20,384 nt of DNA from DATEEW01 sp035273665 (lineage in GTDB: Bacteria > Pseudomonadota > Gammaproteobacteria > Burkholderiales > SG8-39): contig DATEOW010000200.1 of the NCBI GenBank assembly GCA_035273665.1, positions 1-20,384 of the forward strand. The letters are read 5' to 3'. A program made the translations under genes and the position numbers. This document shows, in pieces, positions 1-7,394 of this stretch. Position 1 is the first letter of the stretch. Each line of letters begins with the position of its first letter. The notes beneath the pieces are model-generated. The model worked only from the letters and a program-made list of their open reading frames with translations. It was not told where the DNA came from and did not search any database.

Positions 1-302
1 TTCATCATCGGCAAGTCTTCCGGCGGCGTGCGTAACTTTTCGCCGCGCTCCGCTGGGTGAATTTCGATGCCTTCCTGGTCGGCAAGATCGAGCAGCAACT
101 CGCGCCGCAACTCCGGTTTCGCGGTAATGAGCGCGGTGCGAGTGATGTTTACTACGCTCACGACCATTTGCGCGATCTGCCGCGTGCGTGGTTCCACGTC
201 ATAAGCGCGGAAGATTTGTACCCATGCACCAATCGCGAGGACGATGACGAGGGAGATAAGCAGGAACGCCCGCCACAGCAGGCTACGGGGGGCGAATGCC
301 AT
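1..302 (-). CDS. envZ: EnvZ/RisS-like sensor histidine kinase, N-terminal part (runs off the window)
   Basis: Only the first 100 codons are present; the gene continues beyond position 1. Translated from ATG at 302, it begins MAFAPRSLLWRAF, followed by a hydrophobic segment at about residues 9-30 that reads as one transmembrane helix. A hydrophilic stretch follows (residues 33-100, including EPRTRQIAQ and VSVVNITRTAL), as expected for the periplasmic sensor part of an EnvZ-type kinase. The HAMP, His-box and ATPase domains would lie outside the window. The start is 10 bases after the ompR stop on the same strand, so the two are almost certainly co-transcribed as a two-component pair. By family knowledge it would autophosphorylate on His in the inner membrane and phosphorylate OmpR. 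The name rests on the partner and on resemblance to betaproteobacterial RisS; the sensed signal cannot be inferred. Confidence 0.8.
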   Translation of the reverse strand, partial: MAFAPRSLLWRAFLLISLVIVLAIGAWVQIFRAYDVEPRTRQIAQMVVSVVNITRTALITAKPELRRELLLDLADQEGIEIHPAERGEKLRTPPEDLPMM

Positions 303-312
303 GAGATAGGTT

Positions 313-1029
313 CTATTGTTCGGGAACGAAGACGTAACCGAAGTTGCGGACCGTCTGGATATACGCCGGATTGCCCGGATCGACTTCGATGAGTTTGCGC
401 AAGCGAGAAACCTGCACATCGATTGCGCGATCGAACACTTCGTATTCGCGCCCGCGGGCAAGCTCCATCAGCTTATCCCGTGACAAGGGGGTACGCGGAT
501 GGGTCACTAAAACCTTGAGCAAAGCAAACTCACCCGTTGTCAGCGCGATTTCTTCGCCGTTTTTCGTGAGCTTGCGGGTTGCGAGATTCACGCTCATCCC
601 GCCGAAACTGACGATTTCGGGGGCTGCGGCGGGTGATCCCGGCGGTAGCGGGGCCGACCGACGTCGCATGACGGCGTGAATGCGCGCAACGAGCTCGCGC
701 GGGTTGAAGGGTTTCGGGAGATAGTCATCCGCGCCCATTTCCAATCCAATGATGCGATCGACATCTTCGCCTTTGGCGGTGAGCATGATGATGGGGATTT
801 CGTTTTTGCTTCCGCGCAACCTGCGGCAGATGGATAAACCGTCCTCGCCGGGGAGCATTAGATCGAGCACCAATAGATCATAGCGTTCATGGGCTAGTAG
901 TTTGTCCATGGCCGGCGCCTCGGAAACCGTTTTGACCACGAATCCTTGTTCCGCCAGATAGCGGTTCAACAGATCGCGCAAACGCAGATCGTCGTCGACA
1001 ACCAGAATCTTGGTTTTGCTCTCAGCCAT
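313..1029 (-). CDS. ompR: OmpR-family response regulator (OmpR/RisA type)
   Basis: A 238-residue cytoplasmic response regulator. The receiver domain occupies about residues 5-122, with the acidic pocket D12-D13, phospho-acceptor D56 (in VLDLMLPGEDG), T84 and K106 (in PKPFNPRE). A Pro/Ala linker (about 125-137) leads to a winged-helix DNA-binding domain (about 138-238) with the OmpR signatures TTGEFALLKVL, PLSRDKLMELARGRE, IDVQVSRLRKLIE and GYVFVP. Length and near-identical blocks match enterobacterial OmpR, so the family call is firm; it could equally be named RisA. It lies just upstream of the envZ-like kinase in one transcript. The ATG at 1029 fits the family N-terminus, although the ribosome binding site is weak. 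Target genes cannot be read from this window. The 13-bp repeats upstream of the neighbouring lipoprotein gene do not have the 10-bp half-site spacing known for OmpR sites. Confidence 0.95.
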   Translation of the reverse strand: MAESKTKILVVDDDLRLRDLLNRYLAEQGFVVKTVSEAPAMDKLLAHERYDLLVLDLMLPGEDGLSICRRLRGSKNEIPIIMLTAKGEDVDRIIGLEMGADDYLPKPFNPRELVARIHAVMRRRSAPLPPGSPAAAPEIVSFGGMSVNLATRKLTKNGEEIALTTGEFALLKVLVTHPRTPLSRDKLMELARGREYEVFDRAIDVQVSRLRKLIEVDPGNPAYIQTVRNFGYVFVPEQ

Positions 1030-1168
1030 GGCTCATTTCGCAGGTATCTAACACGGGCTCAATCCTAACGTGCCTGGAAGCGTTGCGCAGGCTCCCGGCC
1101 CCGGGTCCGTTACCCCGGGTAAGTGAAAACGGGGCGGGAAACATTCGCTTACAAAAGGGAAGACTTTG

Positions 1169-1207
1169 TACATTCGGAGCTTACATCCAGCCGCTACATT
1201 CAGAGCC
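1169..1207 (+). repeat. Three tandem 13-bp imperfect direct repeats in a promoter region
   Basis: Three units begin exactly 13 bases apart, at 1169 (TACATTCGGAGCT), 1182 (TACATCCAGCCGC) and 1195 (TACATTCAGAGCC). All share TACAT; units one and three differ at only two positions. They lie in the 223-bp gap between divergent ompR and the lipoprotein gene at 1253, ending 45 bases before its start. They may be an operator for a DNA-binding protein, but no known binding motif was recognised. Confidence 0.55.
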
Positions 1208-1252
1208 GTACCGCAAGGGCAATCCCGAGCGCGGATTATTGAGGAGAATGGA

Positions 1253-1654
1253 ATGAAAATCAGAAATATTGTGCTGCTTCCGCTTCTGCCGTTTGCCGCA
1301 GTTGCTTGCGTGGCCACCCCCGTGTCCGATTACCCTGTGCATCGCACCGAAGTAGGTGTCGAACATCGCGGGTATCCGGGACCGCAATACTATCCTGCAA
1401 CCGGCGATTACGCCGTCGATGCGCGTCAGCGGCAACAGCAGAACAGTATTGCGGCCGGCGTGCGTTCCGGGGAGTTGACCAAGAAAGAAGCCGAGATACT
1501 GCGTGTCGAACAACGCCAGATTGCGCAGGAGGAGGCGGCATATAAGCGTGATGGGCGTTTGACGAGTCGGGAACGTGCCGAACTTCAGCGCGAGTTGGAC
1601 GAGGCCGAACGCCATATTCGCGGCGAGAAAAACGACCGGCAAGACCGCAACTGA
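1253..1654 (+). CDS. Small exported protein, probable lipoprotein, Gln/Glu/Arg-rich
   Basis: A 133-residue hypothetical protein. The ATG at 1253 was chosen over the in-frame TTG at 1166 because it follows a strong GAGGAG ribosome binding site and opens a signal peptide (MKIRNIVLLPLLPFAAVAC). Cys19 could be lipidated, but the lipobox AVAC lacks the usual Leu at -3, so plain secretion is also possible. A Tyr/Pro-rich segment (about 24-55) precedes two related helical units: one around SIAAGVRSGELTKKEAEIL, the other around YKRDGRLTSRERAELQREL. Their repeated pattern of Gly, Leu-Thr/Ser and Glu-Ala/Arg-Ala recalls a degenerate EF-hand-like pair seen in proteobacterial hypothetical proteins. The C-terminus is highly charged. 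The next gene follows after 39 bases, so they probably share a transcript. Function unknown; an envelope location is inferred. Confidence 0.8.
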   Translation: MKIRNIVLLPLLPFAAVACVATPVSDYPVHRTEVGVEHRGYPGPQYYPATGDYAVDARQRQQQNSIAAGVRSGELTKKEAEILRVEQRQIAQEEAAYKRDGRLTSRERAELQRELDEAERHIRGEKNDRQDRN

Positions 1655-1693
1655 TTGCCGTATCATTGAATATTGACGGGGCCGTTTTTAGCG

Positions 1694-1969
1694 ATGAGAC
1701 GTTTCATTCTTCTGTTGAGTATGCTTAGTGCGCTGACCGCCGCGTGGCCCGCCGCCGCCGAGCGTGGTGGCCGCGAGGGCTATGGGCGCGACGGTGGCCA
1801 GCGGCAGCAACAACAACGCGAAGACCGGTATGTACGTAAGGATGAGTATCAGCGACGCAATGAAGATCGTCATCGCGAACAGCTTTCGCCCGAACAGCGC
1901 GAGCAGTTGCGTCGGGATATCTACGATCACGGGCGAGAAATCTATCGCGACCGTCGTGATCAACGCTAG
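1694..1969 (+). CDS. Small secreted Arg/Gln-rich hypothetical protein
   Basis: A 91-residue protein starting at ATG 1694; the TTG at 1673 in the same frame would spoil the signal peptide. Residues 1-22 (MRRFILLLSMLSALTAAWPAAA) are a classical Sec signal with a likely cut after the Ala run. The mature part is very rich in Arg, Gln, Asp and Tyr. It ends in a helical motif, LSPEQREQLRRDIYDHGREI, that I recognise from small betaproteobacterial periplasmic proteins of unknown function. It is 39 bases downstream of the other small exported gene, and both end in charged helices, suggesting related envelope roles; this is inference. Transcription ends at the hairpin at 1997-2026. Confidence 0.75.
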   Translation: MRRFILLLSMLSALTAAWPAAAERGGREGYGRDGGQRQQQQREDRYVRKDEYQRRNEDRHREQLSPEQREQLRRDIYDHGREIYRDRRDQR

Positions 1970-1996
1970 TGACTCAAGGCTAGTGAGCAGGCAAAT

Positions 1997-2026
1997 AAAA
2001 AAGCCGGGGATATCCCGGCTTTTTTA
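1997..2026. terminator. Bidirectional intrinsic terminator
   Basis: The stem GCCGGG (2003-2008) pairs with CCCGGC (2014-2019) around a GATAT loop. It is flanked by an A-run on the left and a T-run on the right, so it can end transcription in both directions. It lies between the convergent genes ending at 1969 (plus) and 2041 (minus). Confidence 0.9.
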
Positions 2027-2040
2027 TTCATGCAACAAGC

Positions 2041-2313
2041 TTAGTTAAGCGTGATTTGGTTTTTGACCGTTTTCACGCCGGCTACTTTTTTCGCAATCGT
2101 TTCTGCTTGGTATTTCTGGAAGTCGTTGTTGACTTTGCCAGTCAGCGTAACTTCGCCAAAGGCGTCGTGCGCAGCCTTAATGTCGAATTTACCGACATAC
2201 TGGTCTTGCTTGAGCGCGGATTGCACGCCGGTTACTACAGGGTCGGGGGTCGTTTCGCAGCCAGCGACCAGAAACGCGAGGCAGGTCAGCATGGCAAATA
2301 TAATTTTCTTCAA
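2041..2313 (-). CDS. BON-domain lipoprotein (OsmY-like single domain)
   Basis: A 90-residue protein. The signal peptide has a textbook lipobox, LVAGC with Cys19, so it is a predicted lipoprotein. Residues about 26-90 form one BON domain (bacterial OsmY and nodulation): an N-terminal helix (VTGVQSALKQDQ), the strand GEVTLTGKV, and the closing AGVKTVKNQI. BON domains are usually linked to phospholipid or membrane-surface binding and envelope stress; whether this one is outer-membrane or periplasmic is inferred. The start is TTG at 2313. A GGAGGAG site at 2319-2325 lies five bases upstream, and the next in-frame ATG would leave too short a signal peptide. It is 113 bases downstream of dnaE2 on the same strand, with its own possible -10 (TATACT, 2376-2371), so read-through from the SOS operon is possible but unproven. 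Confidence 0.88.
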   Translation of the reverse strand: MKKIIFAMLTCLAFLVAGCETTPDPVVTGVQSALKQDQYVGKFDIKAAHDAFGEVTLTGKVNNDFQKYQAETIAKKVAGVKTVKNQITLN

Positions 2314-2370
2314 GATGTCTCCTCCATTCGTTGAAAACGAAGCCCTTCCAATAAACGGCTTCCGGGGCGG

Positions 2371-2376
2371 AGTATA
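2371..2376 (-). promoter_or_regulatory. Possible -10 element for the BON lipoprotein gene
   Basis: On the minus strand the gap downstream of dnaE2 carries TATACT, five of six matches to the sigma-70 -10 consensus, 58 bases before the TTG start. I see no good -35 partner, so this is tentative. A weak hairpin (GAAGCC with GGCTTC, 2339-2362) lies in the would-be leader. Confidence 0.3.
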
Positions 2377-2426
2377 GACAAGGCAGGGCGTATAGCGCTA
2401 CTCCCATGCGTAAGTCCGGGGAAAAT

Positions 2427-5400
2427 TTAGTGAAAATCCCTGGAGCGGACATCCAATTTACCGAGAAGGGCACTGTGATCGCGAAGCTCCCTGGCAACGA
2501 GGTGGAGGACCCCGCTACTTCGCTCTATAGTCCCCCAGACACTTAAAAGACGCGCGCCGAGTAGCGCCTCCCGCTGCATTTCCGCGACTCGGTGCCAAAC
2601 GATCACATTGGTATTCCCTGTTTCGTCTTCCAAAGTGAGAAAAATGGTGTTGCCATCGCCTGGGCGCTGCCTCCCCGTGACCAACCCGCTCACCCATACA
2701 TTGCTATTGGGCGGACAAGCATGCAGCTCCTCAGCGCTCACAGAGCGCATGCTTTTGAGGCGGGGGCGCAACAGCGCCAGGGGATGACGGCCCAGGCTCC
2801 AACCGAGATGCGCATAATCGGCCCAAATGTTTTGCGCTTCTGTAGGCGTAGGCAGAACGGTCAGTTTGTCTTTTTCCGGCAAGCCTCGCAAAAGCGGGAG
2901 GCTGTTATCGATGCCCGCGACCTGCCACAAAGCTTGCCGGCGATGTGCACTCAAAATTCCGAAGCTATTCGACCCGGCCAGCGCTTGCAAATCCTTCTTT
3001 CCAAGTTGGGCGCGCGCGGCCAAATCGTTGAGATCGCTGAAGGGGTGTTCGATACGCGCGGCAACCAGCCTTTGCGCCCCATTCTTGGAAAGCCCTTTAA
3101 CATGACGTAGGCCTAGCCGGAGCGCCGGTCCTTCCAATGTGCAATCCCAATCGCTATGGGAAACATCGACGGCGAGTAGTTCAATATTGTGACGCCGCGC
3201 ATCCTGCAACAGTTGAGAGGGCGAATAAAATCCCATGGGCTGGCTGTTGAGCAGTGCGGCTAAAAAAACGGTGGGATGATGATATTTCAGCCAGGAAGAA
3301 CAATAGGCGAGCAGGGCGAAACTCGCTGAATGCGATTCGGGAAAACCGTACTCTCCGAAGCCGCAGATCTGGCTCCAGATCTGCCGGGAAAAACTTTCGC
3401 TGTATCCGCGGGCTTGCATGCCTTCGAGTAGTTCCCGCTCGAACTGATCCATGGTGCCTTGCTTGTGCCACGAAGCCATCGATCGCCGCAATTGATCGGC
3501 GCGTTCGGCGGAAAAGCCTGCCGCCTTGATCACCAACTGCATGACCTGTTCTTGGAAAATAGGAACGCCTAGCGTACGACCAAGAACTTCTTCCAGCTCG
3601 GGATGTGCGTAACGAATCGTCCCGCCTCGGCGCACATTTTCGCGCGCCGCAAGGTAGGGGTGAACCATGCCGCCTTGAATGGGCCCGGGACGTACGATGG
3701 CAATCTGCACGACGAGGTCGTAATAATTTTCAGGCAAGAGGCGCGGCAGCATGCTCATTTGCGCGCGCGATTCGATCTGGAATACACCCACCGTATCGGC
3801 GCGCTGGATCATTTCGTAAACGTCTTTATCTCCTTCCGGAATCGAACCCAGGCTTAATTCTGTAGCGTCGCGCGCCTTCACGTAATCGAAGGCGCGGCGA
3901 ATGACGCTCAGCATGCCTAGGGCAAGTACATCGATCTTCATCAGGCCGATCGCTTCCAAATCGTCCTTTTCCCATTGAATGACGCAGCGGTCTTTCATGC
4001 TTGCATTCTCGATCGGGACGAAATGGGAAAGGCAATCGCGGGCGATGACGAAGCCGCCTACATGCTGAGAGAGATGACGGGGAAATCCCAGAATTTGCCC
4101 AGTCAATTCGAAAAGCTGTTGAGCGCGCAGGCTATGCGGATCTATGCCGCCTTGGGTGAGTCGCTCACGCAAATTGCCGGGCCGGTCCCACCACACGAGC
4201 GATTTCGCGAGTTGATCCACCTCCTGTTCATCGAAACCTAATGCCTTGCCGACATCGCGCACCGCGCTGCGTTTACGGTAACGGATGACTGTGGCGGCAA
4301 GAGCGGCGCGGTCACGGCCGTAGCGTTCATAGATATACTGAATAACTTCTTCTCGTCGATCGTGTTCGAAGTCCACATCGATATCGGGAGGTTCGTCGCG
4401 CGCTATGGAAATGAATCGCTCGAAGAGCATATTGCTGCGATTCGGATCGATGGAGGTAATGTGCAGCGCATAACACACCGCCGAATTTGCCGACGAGCCG
4501 CGTCCTTGACAAAGGATGCCTTTGCCTCGCGCGAAGTTCACGATGTCAAGCACCGTTAGAAAATAGGGTTCGTAATTCTTTGCCGCAATGATGGCGAGTT
4601 CATGGGCGATCTGGTGTGCAACCGCGGGCGGCGTGCCTTCAGGATAGCGTCGCCATAAACCGCGTTCGACTTCTTTATGAAAATGGCTCCGCACCGTTTC
4701 ACCGGGGGGCAGAATTTCATCCGGGTATTCATAGCGCAACTCGGCCAAACTGAAATTGCATTGCTCGGCAATGCGTACCGTTTGTTCGAGAAGATCGGCG
4801 GGATAGATTTCTGCCAAATGTGCGCGCAGGCGCAAATGCCGCTCCCCGTTGGGAAACAACGCATGACCGCATGAATCGATGCGCTTACCTAAGCGAATAG
4901 CGGTCAGCGTGTCTTGCAGCATTTGTCGCGCGCGCTGATGCATATGCACATCCCCCGCGGCAACCAGCGGCAGCTTTGTTTGCCTTGCCAATTCGCGCAA
5001 AGCGAGGAGCTGGGCACGATCATCGGCACCGAGCAGCAGCTCGGCCACGATCCAAGCTCGCTCGGGGAAATATTCATTCAACCATGCGGCGGCGCCGACA
5101 TCTCTCTCGTCGAGATTCGGGATGAGTAATGCAATGCAACCGGGCAAGCCGTTTTTGACATCGCTTAAGCGTAGGCTGTACCGGCCTTTTGGAGCCTTGC
5201 GTCTCGCTGTGGTGATGAGCGTACAAAGATTTGCATAACCTTCGCGGTCCTGCGCCAGAAAAACCATTTTAGGACCGTCGTCGAAGCGGATTTCGCTGCC
5301 GATAATGAGCTTGAAGCCGTGACGCTTCGCTTCCATATGCGCGCGCACGACGCCCGCGACAGAGCATTCATCGGTGAGCGCAAGCGCCAGATAATTTTTT

Positions 5401-5504
5401 GCTTTGGCTTCCTCCACCAATTCCTCGGGATGGGAAGCGCCGCGTAGAAAACTGAAATTCGATAGGCAATGGAGTTCCGCATATGCGGGCGGCAGCCTGC
5501 TCAT
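2427..5504 (-). CDS. dnaE2: Error-prone DNA polymerase III alpha subunit DnaE2 (ImuC)
   Basis: A 1025-residue C-family polymerase, a normal length for DnaE2 and shorter than replicative DnaE. The N-terminal PHP domain (about 5-210) opens with ELHCLSNFSFLRGASHP, a DnaE2 hallmark, and has LALTDECSVAG (41-51) and GDVHMH (184-189). The palm/finger region includes GRGSSANSAVCYAL (334-347) and the catalytic acidic cluster DIDVD (374-378), followed further on by MKIDVLALGML with the third acidic residue. Helix-hairpin-helix segments come next, then an OB-fold near 920-1005 (VWVSGLVTGR, FLTLEDETGNTNVIVW). The replicative DnaE C-terminal extension is missing, as usual. It performs translesion and mutagenic synthesis with ImuA and ImuB after DNA damage. 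Its ATG overlaps the imuB stop by 4 bp, showing translational coupling; it is the last gene of the lexA operon and so should be SOS-induced. Confidence 0.96.
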   Translation of the reverse strand: MSRLPPAYAELHCLSNFSFLRGASHPEELVEEAKAKNYLALALTDECSVAGVVRAHMEAKRHGFKLIIGSEIRFDDGPKMVFLAQDREGYANLCTLITTARRKAPKGRYSLRLSDVKNGLPGCIALLIPNLDERDVGAAAWLNEYFPERAWIVAELLLGADDRAQLLALRELARQTKLPLVAAGDVHMHQRARQMLQDTLTAIRLGKRIDSCGHALFPNGERHLRLRAHLAEIYPADLLEQTVRIAEQCNFSLAELRYEYPDEILPPGETVRSHFHKEVERGLWRRYPEGTPPAVAHQIAHELAIIAAKNYEPYFLTVLDIVNFARGKGILCQGRGSSANSAVCYALHITSIDPNRSNMLFERFISIARDEPPDIDVDFEHDRREEVIQYIYERYGRDRAALAATVIRYRKRSAVRDVGKALGFDEQEVDQLAKSLVWWDRPGNLRERLTQGGIDPHSLRAQQLFELTGQILGFPRHLSQHVGGFVIARDCLSHFVPIENASMKDRCVIQWEKDDLEAIGLMKIDVLALGMLSVIRRAFDYVKARDATELSLGSIPEGDKDVYEMIQRADTVGVFQIESRAQMSMLPRLLPENYYDLVVQIAIVRPGPIQGGMVHPYLAARENVRRGGTIRYAHPELEEVLGRTLGVPIFQEQVMQLVIKAAGFSAERADQLRRSMASWHKQGTMDQFERELLEGMQARGYSESFSRQIWSQICGFGEYGFPESHSASFALLAYCSSWLKYHHPTVFLAALLNSQPMGFYSPSQLLQDARRHNIELLAVDVSHSDWDCTLEGPALRLGLRHVKGLSKNGAQRLVAARIEHPFSDLNDLAARAQLGKKDLQALAGSNSFGILSAHRRQALWQVAGIDNSLPLLRGLPEKDKLTVLPTPTEAQNIWADYAHLGWSLGRHPLALLRPRLKSMRSVSAEELHACPPNSNVWVSGLVTGRQRPGDGNTIFLTLEDETGNTNVIVWHRVAEMQREALLGARLLSVWGTIERSSGVLHLVARELRDHSALLGKLDVRSRDFH

Positions 5505-6742
5505 GCGAAATGACCATGCAGATACCAGCTACGGCCGTTTTCGCGATAAATCCAAAGCAGCGCCTGATCCTGTGTCTGCGCAATGAAGTAATCGCGCGAC
5601 GCCGGCTTGGCATCCCACCAGCCCGAGCGGATGCGTTCGGGTCCGGCGATCAACTTCAAAGCGCCTTTGTAGTAGGGACCGGCTCCTTGTTCGCGCAGCG
5701 GCTCGGGTTGAGGCAATAGCCATAAGGGTCGTAGCGGGTAACGCAATTCTGCAGAGAGGCTGTTCGGCTCTACCATTTGGCTGGCGGCTTCAGGCCGGTG
5801 GTCGGCCTGCAATTGCAAGCCCTGCACATTCTCGGCGCCTAAGCGCGCGCGTAATTGTTCGGCCAGCTTGGGCCATTCCTCCGCCTCGGTAGTCTCGTCT
5901 TGCAAGAGGGAATTGTTTTCGCCGCCCCATTGCACAAGATCGCGTGCATGCAGGCTGAACGCTCGCACGGGCGCAGTCAGACGCAAGTGCCCAAGGCGTT
6001 CTCGTGCGAGAAGCGTGAGGTGTCCCGTATCGCGGCTGGGCCGAAGCAAGCCGATGGTTAATCGTGTCGCGGCAATATCGCGGTGCTCGAACCGTATTTC
6101 AAAACCGCGAATTGCGGCGAGACGGCCACCCAGAAAAGCACAAAGTTGAATGAGGAGACGGTTCAATACGAAATTCAAAGCTTCGACTTGCGTGACTTCG
6201 GCAGGCAATTCCACGCGCACGTCGAATTGCGCTGGCGCCTCGAAAAAAACATGCGCTTCAGCTCGCTTGCCTAAAGCTTCGTCGATGCTATCGAGAAGCG
6301 CTTGGCCACACCGCTCGGCAACCGCCGCGCGCGGCAAACGCAATAGATCGCCGATATTGTGTAAACCTAGAGACTCGAAGAAAGCAAGCTGCTTGTCCGA
6401 ACAGGCAAGCACATGGAGAGGAAACTTGCTAATAAGCGGCAATTGCGCAGTCTGCAATATTCGTCCAGGAGAGATCAGGGCAAGCCACCACGCGGCGCGT
6501 GCCGTAGGCGCGATACCAATTTGCGCGGAGTAAGCCATGGCGCTTAAATCAGTTTTCAGCGCATGCATTAAAGCGGGTAGACCGCCGAAGAGAGTCAGAC
6601 TCGCTTCGACTTCGAGCAGCAATCCCGCGTCGCGCAGCACGATATGCGGCGTGAAGCGACCGGCCCATAAAGCCATGCCCTCAAAGCTGCAAGACGGCGT
6701 CGAGGCTGCGGAAGGGGGAAAGTAAAGGGCGATCCACTGCAT
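5501..6742 (-). CDS. imuB: ImuB, inactive Y-family polymerase-like mutasome protein, shortened at the N-terminus
   Basis: A 413-residue DinB-like protein. From about residue 24 it matches ImuB well: LWAGRFTPHI, LLLEVEASLTLFGG (41-54), IGIAPTARAAWWLA, ESLGLHNIGDLLRLPRAAVAERCG (a helix-hairpin-helix), the little-finger region, and the typical C-terminal blocks LRPLWLLPQP, RSGWWD and RDYFIAQ, ending in WYLHGHFA. The first nine residues, MQWIALYFP, are also the normal ImuB start. Between them about 60-70 residues of the usual N-terminal palm/finger region are absent, which makes the protein shorter than the roughly 470-500 residues typical of the family. ImuB normally lacks catalytic acidic residues and acts as an adaptor linking DnaE2, ImuA and the beta clamp. 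Its start overlaps imuA by 62 bp, and its stop overlaps dnaE2 by 4 bp. Whether this shortened form works is unknown; sequencing or assembly error is possible. Confidence 0.85.
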   Translation of the reverse strand: MQWIALYFPPSAASTPSCSFEGMALWAGRFTPHIVLRDAGLLLEVEASLTLFGGLPALMHALKTDLSAMAYSAQIGIAPTARAAWWLALISPGRILQTAQLPLISKFPLHVLACSDKQLAFFESLGLHNIGDLLRLPRAAVAERCGQALLDSIDEALGKRAEAHVFFEAPAQFDVRVELPAEVTQVEALNFVLNRLLIQLCAFLGGRLAAIRGFEIRFEHRDIAATRLTIGLLRPSRDTGHLTLLARERLGHLRLTAPVRAFSLHARDLVQWGGENNSLLQDETTEAEEWPKLAEQLRARLGAENVQGLQLQADHRPEAASQMVEPNSLSAELRYPLRPLWLLPQPEPLREQGAGPYYKGALKLIAGPERIRSGWWDAKPASRDYFIAQTQDQALLWIYRENGRSWYLHGHFA

Positions 6743-7361
6743 GAGGCGGGGCAGGCGAAATAAATAAGGGTTGCGGCAGGGCCATTCCGCGACGTTTCAA
6801 AATTCGTAGAAACAAGCCACCGGACGCCGCCCCGAGAGAAAGGCGCAATGCGGCAGGAGACGCTTCCTGCATCATCCGCGTCGAGCGAAATAAAAAAGTC
6901 AGCGCCGTCGTATCGGCAGCGGCCAATTGCAGCCGGCGCAACTCGGTGTAACGCAGTTGTTGAGGCCATAACAGAATGGCCCCGCAGGCGGCCGACTTTA
7001 AGCATTGCTCAGCCGCCCACAAGATTTCGGTGCTCGTCGTGCAACGAACGATCAACAGCATGGCGGGATCGATTCCGGCTGCGCTCAAGGCGGGCCCGTA
7101 TGGAAGATACGGTGGTGCGATCCACGCAAGGCGGCGCTTACGCCGCGACAAACTGGCTAAAGCTGGTCCAAGAAGGCGTAATTCGCCGATGCCTTGGTGC
7201 GCAAACAGGATTTCCGTTAGTCCGCCGCTTGGCCATCCGCCACCCGGCAATTGCGCGTCAAGACTACTGTAACCGCTGGAGATGCTGGCTGTATGAACCT
7301 GCGCGAGTTCAGTCGCGCGTCGAAGTCCCGCGTTTTGAAGAAGGGAAAGGGGAAGGGCCAT
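6681..7361 (-). CDS. imuA: ImuA, RecA-like mutasome accessory protein
   Basis: A 226-residue member of the ImuA (SulA/RecA-like) family. Recognisable blocks are GGGWPSGGLTEILFAHQGIGELRLLGPALASL (residues about 40-71), LAWIAPPYLPYGPALSAAGID, a central ILWAAEQCLKSAACGAILLW strand-helix and a C-terminal LFLRILKRRG. The usual Walker A lysine is not evident, as in other ImuA proteins. ImuA works with ImuB and DnaE2 in damage-induced mutagenesis, and in some species interacts with RecA. The gene starts 33 bases after lexA on the same strand. The last 20 codons overlap imuB in another frame. The tail in this overlap (RSLDAVLQL and stop) is not typical ImuA sequence and looks like displaced ImuB sequence, so the native ImuA stop may have been lost. 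No strong ribosome binding site is visible. Confidence 0.9.
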   Translation of the reverse strand: MALPLSLLQNAGLRRATELAQVHTASISSGYSSLDAQLPGGGWPSGGLTEILFAHQGIGELRLLGPALASLSRRKRRLAWIAPPYLPYGPALSAAGIDPAMLLIVRCTTSTEILWAAEQCLKSAACGAILLWPQQLRYTELRRLQLAAADTTALTFLFRSTRMMQEASPAALRLSLGAASGGLFLRILKRRGMALPQPLFISPAPPHAVDRPLLSPFRSLDAVLQL

Positions 7362-7394
7362 GACTATCCGGCTCGACCGAAAATATAGGGGCCA

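Noticed and set aside
1091..1120. The CCCCGGGT pair as a terminator for one of the divergent genes
   Set aside because: The genes on either side both start from this gap, no T-run follows, and the pairing needs a bulge.
1166..1252. Upstream extension of the small lipoprotein gene to a TTG at 1166
   Set aside because: It would bury the signal peptide inside the protein; the internal ATG has a strong GAGGAG site and a proper signal sequence.
6848..7363. A 171-codon plus-strand open frame opposite imuA
   Set aside because: It is a shadow of imuA; Arg- and Ser-rich composition typical of antisense frames.
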